64,000 nucleotides of DNA from Daphnia carinata (lineage: Eukaryota; Arthropoda; Branchiopoda; Diplostraca; Daphniidae): the NCBI RefSeq assembly GCF_022539665.2, contig NC_081334.1, forward strand, positions 3,906,001 to 3,970,000. Direction: 5' to 3'. Below are positions 21,566-32,484 of this stretch, piece by piece; within the stretch, counting starts at the first letter, position 1; each line of letters opens with the position of its first letter. A program made the translations under genes and the position numbers. The notes under the pieces are model-generated. The model did not search any database, was not told the DNA's origin, and saw nothing but the letters and a program-made list of their open reading frames with translations.

Positions 21566-23745
21566 ATGGTGGAACCAGTTCCTGAATCCATCGACTTTTC
21601 CCAAGAAGAGGCAAAAATTTTGGAATACTGGAAGAAAATTGATGCATTTAAAACAAGTTTGAAATTGTCAAAAGGAAAACCAAGGTAATAGACAATGGGA
21701 ACATTTGATGTTATTTTGTGTTTCTTTAAAAATAGTTTGTTGTTATAAACATGAAAGGTATACCTTTTATGATGCATTTATGGGGCATTTGTTAAAGGGG
21801 GCAATCGTCGCTATCCCCTTATGATGGCCCACCGTTTGCTACTGGCCTTCCCCATTATGGCCACATTTTAGCTGGAACAATTAAAGATATTGTAACACGG
21901 TATGCACACCAGAATGGCTTTCATGTTGAAAGGCGCTTTGGTTGGGATACTCATGGACTTCCAGTTGAATATGAAATTGACAAAACTCTGGGAATCAAAG
22001 GTCCAGAAGATGTCATGAAAATGGGAATAGCAAACTACAATGCAGAGTGCAGGAAGATTGTCATGCGGTATGCTGAAGATTGGGAAACAATTGTCAACAG
22101 ACTGGGACGCTGGATTGGTATTAAATATTTATTTTATGTCTACGTTGAGTGACCTAGCAATATTTTTCTGTTTATAGATTTCGAAAACGATTACAAAACT
22201 CTTTGTCCTTGGTTCATGGAGTCAATTTGGTGGGTTTTTAAGCAACTCTTTGAGAAAGGACTGGTATACCGTGGTTTCAAGGTGATGCCTTTTTCAACTG
22301 CTTGCAGTACTCCATTGTCCAATTTTGAATCAGGTCAAAATTACAAGGAAGTAGTAGATCCAGCAGGTAAGCTCATCATTGTTTTGCTTACTATTTTTAT
22401 TGTTTAATCTATTTCGCACTGAAATTTACGTGTTCTCGATATGCAGTTATTGTTAGTTTCCCGCTGGATGACGAACCCGGAGTGTCAATTCTTGCATGGA
22501 CTACCACTCCATGGACACTGCCCAGTAATTTAGCACTCTGTGTTAATGCCGCCATGGATTACGTTAGAGTTAAAGGTTTGTTGCTTTTTGTTTTAAATAA
22601 AATGTTAAAACTTATACATCTTACATGAACAACAGAGAAGGCAACGGAAAAGGTTTCTATCATGATGGAAGCTCGCCTCAGTGCGTTGTTTAAAACAGAA
22701 GAGGAATATGAAATTTTAGAAAAATTCAAAGGAGAAACTCTTAAAGGAAAGACTTACCTGCCGCTATTCCCGTACTATGCGAACGTAATAATCAATCACA
22801 ATTTTATCTAATGATCTTGAAACTCAAATCAGTTTTATCTTGCAATAGTTGAAGACTTCCGGCTCGGGTGCATTTAGAGTGTTAACAGATTCGTACGTAA
22901 CTGAGAAATCGGGTACCGGCATCGTTCATCAAGCCCCTTACTTTGGTGAGGACGATTACCGTGTTTGCTTGGCAGCTGGCATCATTTCACGAGACCAGGA
23001 CATGATTTGCCCTGTGGATGATGGAGGACGCTTCATCTTACCAGTGTCTGATTTCGCTGGTCAACACGTGAAAGACGCAGACAAAAACATTATCAAAATG
23101 TTGAAAGATTGCGGTCGACTAGTGAACGCTGGCACTATCAAACATAGTTATCCGTTCGGTTGGTGATCCGAGACGCCCCTAATTTACCGTGCCGTGCCTT
23201 CGTGGTTTATTCGGGTGGAGCAAATGTCGCAAACAGCTATTGGACAACAACCAGAAGACTTATTGGTCAGTTTAAAATAAAATTTTTTTGTTTTAATTTG
23301 ACTGATTTAAGAAAATTTTGTATTTTAGGGTGCCCGATTTTGTTAAAGAAAAGCGTTTCGGTAATTGGTTGCGAGATGCTAGGGATTGGGCCGTCAGTCG
23401 CAATCGTTATTGGGGTACACCTATTCCCATATGGACGTCCGAAGATGGTGAAGAAGTTGTGTGTGTTGGATCCATTGCCGAATTGAAAGAGCTCACTGGT
23501 GTTGAACTGACTGATCTCCATCGTGAAAACGTTGATGGACTCACCATTCCGTCCAAGATTGCTGGCCGACCGCCATTTCGACGTGTTTCCGAGGTCTTTG
23601 ACTGTTGGTTCGAATCGGGGTCTATGCCTTACGCCCAGGTCCACTACCCATTTGAAAACAGGAAGGAATTCGAGGATTGTTTCCCTGCTGATTTTATTGC
23701 AGAAGGCACCGATCAAACCCGCGGATGGTACAGTTATTTAAGAAT
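21566..23745 (+). pseudogene. Truncated isoleucyl-tRNA synthetase pseudogene (unit 1)
   Basis: Seven exons parallel the first seven of the intact gene at 32485-37525, starting [17 protein letters not shown], and then stop at the duplication junction inside the catalytic region, before the KMSKS loop and anticodon-binding domains. Other lesions: a 52-bp insertion in exon 2 (21775-21826) that shifts the frame and adds stops just before the HYGH motif, a TGA at 23164-23166 where the intact gene has CGA, and an extra A near 23230. It cannot encode a synthetase. Splice sites are mostly retained, so it may still be transcribed. Confidence 0.93.
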
Positions 23746-23877
23746 TTCATCCGATTTTATTCAGAATTGCATAATATTATTTAAGAATTTTATTCAAAAT
23801 CGCAACACATCAATTCGTGTATTTGTTTCGCGCTTACGCTGGTAGTGGATATTGCCAAAGGAATCGATTCCTCTGTT

Positions 23878-24754
23878 TCAAAAATTGTTTATGTAGCTGT
23901 ACTGCTGCACAGTTGTAGTTTCCGTTATTGTAGTTGTTTCTGCCTTTAATATCAATTGCTCTGTATAGGTCAATGAGATATCGTCGATGGCGACAGCATC
24001 TTCGACATTTGGACCGCAATAAGCGTAAAACACCACCTACCCACCAATTCGGCACTCGATTAACAGGCGTAATGCAAATAAGGTTATTGAATACCTAAAT
24101 CTACCTGATTTTCAAAGGTACGACCGGTTGTTGTTATACGTACTGAAAAACGTATAGTTTGCCAATTTTGATTGTTAACGTATGCATATTCGTATAAAGT
24201 TCGAAACAGCTTTTCCCTACCGTTTGAGACGGTGTAAATCTGAAGAGGTAAGAAGTTGAACAAAACAATTAAATTGTGAAATAATATGTATCCTCTACGC
24301 TTATCACCTCAAGGTTCGTGAATTGTGGCCATTTGGAGCGTATCCATAACGAGAAGGAAAGGGTGAACTGCCTGTCACTAGGCGGAGTTAAAAACACTGG
24401 GCTGCGAAAAACGGCTACCCCGAATGATAAAGAGCTACCACGATCGACGCGGAGATAGCCGGAACCATTGGCCGGTTCAGGAGCAGCATTATCCAACTCC
24501 CAGGGTGAGTTTTGGTTCTCAATGTTCCATTTTACACTTCTCCGTGACGCCTCCGTCCATGGGGCTATTGTTCCATTTTCGAAATCAATATTAAAGCCAG
24601 GGATGGTCGAAAATGGTGTAGGCGTAAATGTATCTGTAACCGATTTTGCGTCTTGCAAAACTATATCCGTTGACGATTCCTCTGAATTAACTTGTGCGTT
24701 AGTAATCAACATCCACAATAAGCCAACTGAAAACAGAATGAAATGCTGGTCCAT
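23878..24754 (-). CDS. Secreted MAM-like protein, copy D (unit 2)
   Basis: Exons 24754-24308, 24239-24105 and 24036-23878 give 246 residues, the same length and layout as copy A. Signal peptide MDQHFILFSVGLLWMLITNA, body NIDFENGTIAPWTEASRRSV, SFSLWIRSKWPQFTNLE and FYAYCGPNVEDAVAIDDISL, short Thr-rich tail ending YSYINNF. Scattered substitutions separate it from copy A, so this pair was not recently homogenised. The 3' end lies only about 130 bp from the broken end of the IARS1 pseudogene, facing it. Confidence 0.88.
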
Positions 24755-25696
24755 CCTTTTCCAACTGTTTCCAACAAAATATTCGAAAGAATAAGAGATA
24801 TGTTGAAAAATGATAGATCGAGTTGATTCGACTATAACGCGGCTTTTTCCGGTTCTTACCTGAAGCATTAGATATAAAAATCCAAAAATGATGGGTTGCA
24901 AGCTTCCTATCACTCGTTTGCGATAAATGTGTTTTGATAAATCGTAATAGTTAAGCGACGACAACTTTTTTGCCCCTGTTGAAACAATTTATCTCTGAAG
25001 TTAATTGTTAACTGTTATTGCACACTAAAGGAGACGTAAGAATGTTTGAAACGAAACATGTGGTCCTTCAGGTAAAACACATTTACCCTGTTAACAAGCA
25101 AATATGCCCTTGCCATTTGTGTTGTTAGAAATGTGCGTACGAGAAAGAAATTCATTTGTAAACAAGTCGAACGAGAGGGGAAAATAGGTAACACGGCTTA
25201 TCAAAGAAATTCCCCCTGCTGCAGTTGATTGGGATTGGACCCTAAAGTTATGGGTGGGTCCGAAAAAGCCGCTTCCATAGTGCCAGAATATCTTGTGGAT
25301 CGAAAAAGATTCGTATTGTTATAACGCAAACATCTGTGTAAAACAATAGTGATTTATCTAGCTTAATCATGACATTGTTGCTACCCGACAAACAACTGAA
25401 ATGTGGATCAGAGCAACCGGCGGCTATGCAACTGATTGATCGGTAAGCTTACATTATAAGTAGGATATAAATCTCAGATTATATTGCTTATAGCCATCAT
25501 TTTTTATTTATGTTTCGCCACCCTTAACTGATTGTAATTTCTTTTTATAGGTTACGTTAGTCTGCAGCGACTCACTCACTTCAACAATTGCACAGACGTG
25601 TTCTTTCAGTGAAATTTGCCCAACTATAATTAAGTTGGGTAGTGATTCTGTCACGTATCCATATTTTTAATATGCATCCAATAAGTAAACAGAAAA
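24755..25696. other. Intergenic region between MAM copies D and E
   Basis: Same elements as between A and B. From about 25222 the sequence becomes almost identical to unit 1. The hairpin lies at 25619-25639. Confidence 0.6.
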
Positions 25697-26879
25697 CTAA
25701 AGATTAATCAATTGTAGAATCTGGCCGATCAAACGCAGAAACGGTGATGCAATTGTAGTTGCCGGCGTTGTAGATTCCGTTGTTGGAGGTTCCATTGTTG
25801 GAGTTTCCATTGTTGGAGGTTCTGTTGTTGGAGGTTCCGTTGTTGGAGGTTCTGTTGTTGGAGGTTCCGTTGTTGGAGGTTCCGTTGTTGGAGGTTCCGT
25901 TGTTGGAGGTTCCATTGTTGGAGGTTCCATTGTTGTAGATTCCGCAGGAGGTTGCGTTGGAGTTTGCCTTGGAGTTTGCGTTGGAGGTTGCGTTGTTAGA
26001 AAAGGTGTTGTAGTTGTTTCTGTTGTCAATGTCGATCCACCTGTAATGGTCAATGAGATATCGTCGATGGCGACAGCATCTTCGACATTTGTACCGCAAT
26101 AAGCGTAAAAAACCACCTGCCCACCAATTCGGCACTCGATTAACAGACGTCATGCAAATAAGCTTATTGAATACCTGAATCTACCTGAAGTTCAAAGTTA
26201 CGACCGGTTGTTGTTATATTTCTTGGAATACTTGTAGTTTGCCACTTTCGATTGTTAATGTCCGCATATTGGTACAAAGCTTTAAACAGCTCTTCCTTTC
26301 CATCTACGACGGTGTAAATCTAAAGCGTTAAGAAGTTGAACGAACCGATTGAATTGTGAAATAATGTGTATCCTCTTCGTTTATCACCTCAAGGTTCGTG
26401 AATTGTGGCCATTTGGAGCGTATCCAGAACGAGAAGGAAAGGGTGATCAGTCTTACATCAGATGGAGATATAACTACTGGGCTGCGAAAAATGGCTACCC
26501 CGAATGATAAAGAGCTACCACGATCGACGCGGAGATAGCTGGAACCATTCGCCGGTGCAGGAGCAGCATTATCTAACTCCCAAGGTGAGTTTTTGTTCTC
26601 AACTTTCCATTTTACACTTCTCCGTGAAGCCTCCGTCCATGCGGCTATTGTTCCATCTTCGAAATCAATATTAAATCCAGGGAGGGTCGAAAATGGTGTA
26701 GCCTCAACTGTTGTAGTCGCAACCGTTGTAGTGTAAACTGGTGTAGTCGAAAATGTATCTGTAACCGATTTTGCGTCGGTCAAAACTATATCCGTTGACG
26801 ATTTCTCTGAATTAACTGGTACATTAGTAATCAACATCCACAACAAGCATACTGAAAACAGAAAGAAGTGCTGATCCAT
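25697..26879 (-). CDS. Secreted MAM-like protein with Thr/Pro tail, copy E (unit 2)
   Basis: Exons 26879-26388, 26319-26185 and 26116-25697 give 348 residues. It matches copy B almost base for base, including introns and flanks; visible protein differences are one TTEPP unit fewer and a few substitutions (for example VLTDAK for VLNDAK and ISPSDVR for ISPPDVR). Layout: signal peptide, Thr-rich spacer, MAM-like body with VEDAVAIDDISL, mucin-like TEPP tail, hydrophobic end. Confidence 0.88.
25776..25932. repeat. 15-bp minisatellite coding the TTEPP tail of copy E
   Basis: Same repeat unit as at 14990-15180, one unit shorter than in copy B. Confidence 0.9.
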
Positions 26880-27893
26880 TCTTTTCCAACTGTTTCCAAC
26901 AAAATATTCGAAAAGAACGAGAGAGATGTTGGAAGAAAGATATATCAAGTTGAATCGACTGAAACGCGGCTTTTTTCGGCTGTTACCTGAAGAATTAGAT
27001 AGATAATAAAAAGCAATAAGAATGATGGGTTGCAAGTTTCCTATCCTTGGTTGCGATAAAGATGTTTTGATAAAACGTAACAGTTAGCAATGAACACTTT
27101 TTTACCCTTGTTGAAACAATTTTATCTTTGAAGTTAACTATTAACTGTTATTGCACACTTAGGAGACGCACGAATGTTTGAAACGAAATATGTGGTCCTT
27201 TAGGTAAAACACATTTACCCTGTTAGCAAGCTAATGTGTCTTTGTCTTTTGTGTTTTCAGAAGTGCGCGTACGAGAAAAAAGTTCTTCAAGAAGAGGAGT
27301 AGATAACTCGGCTTATCGAAAACATTCCATGTGCAGCACTTGGTCGGGATTAGGTCGTAAAGTTTGAGGGTGGACCCGAAAAAAACGCTACAATAGTGCC
27401 GCGATATCTTGTGGATTGAGAAGGATTCGTATAGTTATAACGCAAACATCTGTGTAAAACACTGGTCATTCATCTAGCTAAACCATTGTTACTACCCCAG
27501 AAACAACTGAAATGTGGATCAAAGCTACACGTGGTTACGCAACTGATTGAGCAATAAGCTCGCAGCACAGGTAAGGATACAAATCTCAAACTTTGTTGTA
27601 TATAACGAATACTCATTTTTCTTATGCCATTCTAAACTGATTGTACTTTATTTCTATAGGTTACAATTGCCTGCAGCGATCCACTCACCTCAACAGTTGC
27701 ACAAACGTCTTCTTCCAGTGAAATGTGACCAACTATAATAAAGTTGGGTAGTGATTGCGTCAGGTATCTATATTTTTTATGTGCATCCAATAAGTAGACA
27801 GCAAATTAAAGATTAATTAATTGTAGAATCTGGCCGATCAAACTCAAATCGTTGTTATGCTTTCAGTTGTAGTTTCCGGTGTTGTAGTTTCCG
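26880..27893. other. Intergenic region between MAM copies E and F
   Basis: Parallel to 16117-17073. Near-identity to unit 1 fades after about 27538. The hairpin (27729-27747) has a 6-bp stem. The old C-terminal codons of copy F's tail lie just downstream of its stop (about 27840-27893). Confidence 0.6.
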
Positions 27894-28881
27894 TTATGGA
27901 AGCTCCGTAGTAGGTTCCATAGTAGGTTCCATAGGAGGTTCCGTTGGAGGTTCCGTTGGAGGTTCCGTTGTAGGTTCCGTTGTAGGTTCCGTTGTAGGTT
28001 CCGTTGGTGGTCCCGTTGGTGGTTGTGTTGGAGGTTCCGTTGTTAGAAAAGGTGTTGTAGCTGTTTCTGTTGTCGATGTCGATCCATCTGTAATGGTCAA
28101 TGAGATATCGTCGATGGCGACAGCATCTTCGACATTTGTACCGCAATATGCGTAAAAAACCACCTGCCCGCCAATTCGGCACTCGATTAACAGATGTAAT
28201 GAAAATAAGCTTATTGAATACCTGAATCTACCTGAAGTTCAAAGTTACGACTGGTTGTTATATTAGGTGATTCAATAACTATACCTCGCCAACTTCGATT
28301 GTTAATGTCCGCATATGGGTAGCAATCGTAAAGCAGCTTTTCCTTTCCATCTATGACGGTGTAAATCTAAAGCGTTAAGAAGTTGAACGAACCGATTGAA
28401 TTGTAAAATAATGTGTATCGTCTACGTTTATCACCTCAAGGTTCGTGAATTGTGGCCATTTGGAGCGTATCCAGTACGAGAAGGAAAGGGTGATATCTCT
28501 TACACCAGGTTGAGATATAACTACGGGGCTTCGAAAAATGGCTACCCCGAATGATAAAGAGCTACCACGATCGACGCGGAGATAGCTGGAACCATTCGCT
28601 GGTGCAGGAGCAGCATTATCCAACTCCCAGGGTGAGTTTTGGTTCTCTACTTTCCATTTTACACTTCTCCGTGACGCCTCCGTCCATGGGGCTATTGTTC
28701 CATTTTCGAAATCAATGTTGAAATCAGGGATGGTAGAAAATGGTGTAGGCGTAAATGTATCTGTAACCCGTTCTGCGTCTTTCGTATTTATACTCGTTGA
28801 CGATTCTTCTGAATTAACTGGCACATTGGAAATTAACGCCCACAACAAACCTACTGAAAACAAAAAGAAGTGCTGGTCCAT
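27894..28881 (-). CDS. Secreted MAM-like protein with Thr/Pro tail, copy F (unit 2)
   Basis: Exons 28881-28435, 28366-28232 and 28163-27894 give 283 residues. Signal peptide MDQHFFLFSVGLLWALISNV, body NIDFENGTIAPWTEASRRSV, SFSYWIRSKWPQFTNLE, FYAYCGTNVEDAVAIDDISL, and a tail of TEPTTEPP-type repeats ending MEPTTELP. Compared with copy C, the frame closes early; the TTETTTPETTTES coding sequence is still visible after the stop in another frame, so the tail has been shortened by an indel. Confidence 0.87.
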
Positions 28882-30228
28882 TCGTTTCCAACTGTTTCCA
28901 ACAATATATTCGAAAAGAATAAGAGATGTTGAAAAAAGATATATCGAGTTGAATCGACTAAAACGCAGCTTTTCTCGGTTGTTACCTGAAGAATTAGATA
29001 GATAATAAAAATCAATAAGAATGATGGGTTGCAAGATTCTTATCCGTGGTTTGCGATAAAGGTGTTTTGATAAACCGTAACAGCTAGCAATGAACACTTT
29101 TTTGCCCTTGTTGAAACAATTTTATCTTTGAAGTTAACTATTAACTGTTATTGCACACTTGGGAGACGCACGAATGTTTGAAACGAAACATGTGGTCCTT
29201 TAGGTAAAACACATTTACCCTGTTAACAAGCAAATGTGTCCTTGCCTTTCGTGTTCTCAAAAGTGTGCGTAGGAGAAGAAAGTTCCTTTGTAAAGAAAGA
29301 ATTCGAACGGGAAAGGGAGTAGATAACTCGGCTAATCAAAAACATTCCGCGTGCGGCGATCGGGGTTGGACCTTAAAGTTTGAGCGTGGCCCCGGGAAAA
29401 AACGCCGTAAAGTGCCACGATATCTTGTGGATCGAGAAGGATTCGTATTGTTATAACGCAAACATCTGTGTAAAACAATGGTGATGCATCTAGCTAAACT
29501 GTGACATTGTTACTCCCCGACAAACAACTGAAATGTGGATCAAAGCTACCCGCGGTTACGCAACTGATTGAGCGATAAGCACAGGTAGGATACAAATCTC
29601 AGACTATGTTGTTTATAGCCATAACTTTTTATTTTTGTTCGTTTTGTTTCGCCACCCAAAACTCGTACTTTATTTGTGTAGATTACAATAGTCTGCAGCG
29701 ATCGACTCACTTCATCAGTTGCACAGGCGTGTTCTTCGAGGGAAATGCGCCCTGCGATAACCAATCTGTGATTGTGTCAGGTATCCGTATTTATTATGTG
29801 CATCCAATAAGTAAATAGCAAATTGTAGTCAAGTTAATCATTTGAATCTATCGCCTGCGTAACAACTGCGCTTAAACGAAAGAACTGAAGATTAATTCAT
29901 TGTAGAATCTTCTCGATCAAAGCAAAAACGTTTGTAGAGACCCTAAACATCTGATAGCAATTATGGACGTCGCTTCCCCTTACAACTATCAAGCTGTTAA
30001 AAAAATCATATGGTATCCCTCGCTTTTGACGGCACCGATAGCCTAATCTACGAACGTCTGTCATTGTTATCGTCGCTTGATGCAATCTTTCTAAAAACGT
30101 AGATCAACTTCGTGTCAATCGGATTTTCTTCTGTTTACCCTCAAACTGTCCCACAGTCAAAAAGTCTTAAAGGCATTTTCTGTTGATTGTTTTGGAAACG
30201 CAAAAGTGCGAAGTGAAAATTCGTGATT
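28882..30228. other. Divergent intergenic region between MAM copy F and MAM-lectin gene H
   Basis: Parallel to 18065-19466: upstream block of copy F (29190-29280), the spliced-looking module (about 29530-29770, hairpin absent), and a transposase-like relic on the minus strand at 29897-30085. Confidence 0.55.
29897..30085 (-). mobile_element. Possible PIF/Harbinger-type transposase relic
   Basis: A 62-codon minus-strand frame contains VHNCYQMFRVSTNVFALIEK, which resembles the CYxxFRMxxxxFxxL segment found N-terminal to the nuclease domain in Harbinger-type proteins. No nuclease motif or terminal repeat was seen. The unit 1 counterpart (about 19120-19330) has stops. A very short and weak match. 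Confidence 0.25.
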
Positions 30229-31832
30229 ATGCATCATCCATTCCTGTTTTCAGTGTTCTACATCTTTTTGGTACTTTCACCTGTTGACAGATCGTTAATT
30301 GTTCAAGCCAGTTGTTGGCATAAGTCATGCGATCGGACAGTCGGAAGAACAGTGACCGAATCGAATGATATTTCGAATCTTGACAATGATTTCGAAAATG
30401 GTGTAGTTGACCTGTGGATTGAACAATCAGAAGCCAGTGCTAAATGGAAAATTGAGAACATAACATCACCTTGGCAAATGAATAATGCAGCACCTACACC
30501 ATTGAATGGCACAAATTATCTTCGTGTCGATCGTGGAACGTCCTTATCATTCAACATAGCTATTCTACGCAGCCCACCTTTTAAAATTCCACCCGGCAAT
30601 GATGACGTGATCTTCTCCTTCTCTTTTTGGATCCGTTCCAAATGGCCACAATTCACAAATCTTGAGGTAATTACAATTTGTTACAACTTGCAAGAATTTT
30701 ATTAATCATGTTTGTATTCAGTTGTATTTAGCGACAGAGGAAAACGAAAGCCTTCTTCTAAGTTTGCACAATTATTCCGATATCAACAATTTAGCATGGC
30801 AATCTCAATCGGTTTTGCTAACAGATTCATCGTCCACTTTGACGGTATCAGCACTGTTTTTCTTTTCTAACCATTTATTTTATCTTCTCTAAATTTCGTT
30901 AAAACAGTTGGTCTTTTACGCTTATTGCGGATTAGACATGGAAGATGCTGTTGCCATTGATGATCTACGATTTATCTCGCAATCTACCACGTCGACTTCA
31001 TTACCATCATCGACCGAATCGATTCGGTCATCGTCAACCGAATGGACTCCATCATCATCGTCGACAACATCGACTCCATCATCATCGTCCACGGATGTAA
31101 CTGACTTTGTAACTACAGAAACCAGCAAGGAAACCAATGTCGTAACAGATATATCCAGCACAAGTACCTCGCTTGAAACAACTATGGAGCAGGAGGCTCA
31201 AACGACAACGACCACTAGCCCTAGCACCTCAGGTTGCCCAAGCTCTTTCGAAAGCAATACTGGAATGACTTGTTGGACATTGGACGGAAAATGCTATTGC
31301 TTCTCACTGACTACCGTAAGCAAAGTTCTTATGATTGCTGCTCCATTCATTTAAGTTCGATTTAATAGGCTGGTTTGAGTTGGATGAATGCAGATGCTTT
31401 TTGTAAAAGCGGAAACATGACGCTAATCAGCCTTGAAACTGAAGAAGAAGACAAACTGATTTACAATCACGTTAAAACCATACCAGGTAAACTAGGCTAC
31501 TCTTTAATGTTTCAGGATTTTTGAAATTGATTTTCGTTTTGGAAACCAATTTAGAAATGTCCAATACCAATTACTGGAGTTCAGGAAAATATTCGATGGA
31601 TGAAGATAGGTTTTGGGAATGGGAATCTACAGAACCCTTCCAGCCCTTCATGTACACTAATTGGAGTCCTGGTGAACCTAGTGAAAATGAATTTGGATAC
31701 TGTGTTTATCTTGATTTCAAAAATGATTGTAACACTGGTTACTGGAACGATTTGTTATGCACCAACCCAGAAGATTCATCTGTGAATCAATCAGCTAAGG
31801 TCGTATCCCATCTGTATTTGATCTGTAACTAA
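30229..31832 (+). CDS. Secreted MAM-like plus C-type lectin protein, copy H (unit 2, altered C-terminus)
   Basis: Exons 30229-30666, 30722-30844, 30908-31315, 31369-31486 and 31555-31832 give 454 residues. Signal peptide, MAM-like body (DNDFENGVVDLWIEQSEAS to VEDAVAIDDL-type end, here MEDAVAIDDL), an expanded Ser/Thr linker, then a C-type lectin-like domain (SCWTLDGKCYCFS-type start, here TCWTLDGKCYCFS; NWSPGEPSENEFGYCVYL; YWNDLLCTNP). WND is kept, the EPN site is EPS. A 1-bp deletion at about 31769 relative to copy G replaces the final RRFICES, with its disulfide cysteine, by an unrelated tail ending HLYLICN. Poly(A) signal candidate at 31951-31956. Confidence 0.85.
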
Positions 31833-32484
31833 TTTAATTTGTCCAAGAACACTCACTTCATTGTCCAAAGCTTAATGTGTTTCCAAATTGGTTTGTGTAC
31901 TGGAATCCTGCTACTCCTGTTAACCAAAAAATACATTGTGGTATTAGACAAATAAACGTTTCGTAATCCGATGTTCAGCGAGGCATGCGTCGGTGCGTGA
32001 GCGTGAATGCGCGATTTTTTTCGGTAAAAAACTGGATCATTGGCAACGTCGCCTATATTAGCAGACGAATTTTTCAGAAATTCTGATGTAAAGGTTGTAG
32101 CGAACGAAGAGCCCGAAATCTCGTGGCAGATAAAAGTACACCGTTTGCTGGATTTTTTCTTTTCCCATAGGTAATTTTATAAAGATAAATATCTATTTCT
32201 TCCATTAATAGACAGCATTTGATCAGTTTATCAGAATTTATTTAGATAAATTTTGTTAGTTTCTATTTTCTTGTTGTTGTGTCAAAATCGGAAATTGCTG
32301 ACTTTGCACGAAAGGAAAAGTTTCATTTGTGTTGCTAGTATGTCATAAGCCTTTACCAGTGTTAGCGTATATTTACGATGATTAATTTTCGGAAAAATAA
32401 TAACTTACTCAATGCAAAATAGTTCTTTACTGTCAAAGCATTTAATCATTCCTCATTCTCTTCTACAACCATTTCTAGTTAGAA
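31833..32484. other. Intergenic region with the IARS1 leader
   Basis: 3' flank of gene H, then a probable non-coding first exon of IARS1 with donor CATAG|GTAATTTT near 32169 and acceptor at 32478 (CATTTCTAG), a few bases before the ATG. Confidence 0.55.

Larger units (their letters stand above)
13012..23791. repeat. Tandem segmental duplication, unit 1 (about 10.8 kb)
   Basis: Gene order, orientation and intergenic sequence match unit 2 at a constant offset of about 10.76-10.92 kb. The start codons of the three minus-strand MAM genes are at 13974, 16116 and 18064 against 24754, 26879 and 28881; the lectin gene starts at 19467 against 30229, and the IARS1 ATG is at 21566 against 32485. The left edge of homology is at TTCAAAAT (13013-13020 against 23793-23800). 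Confidence 0.93.
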
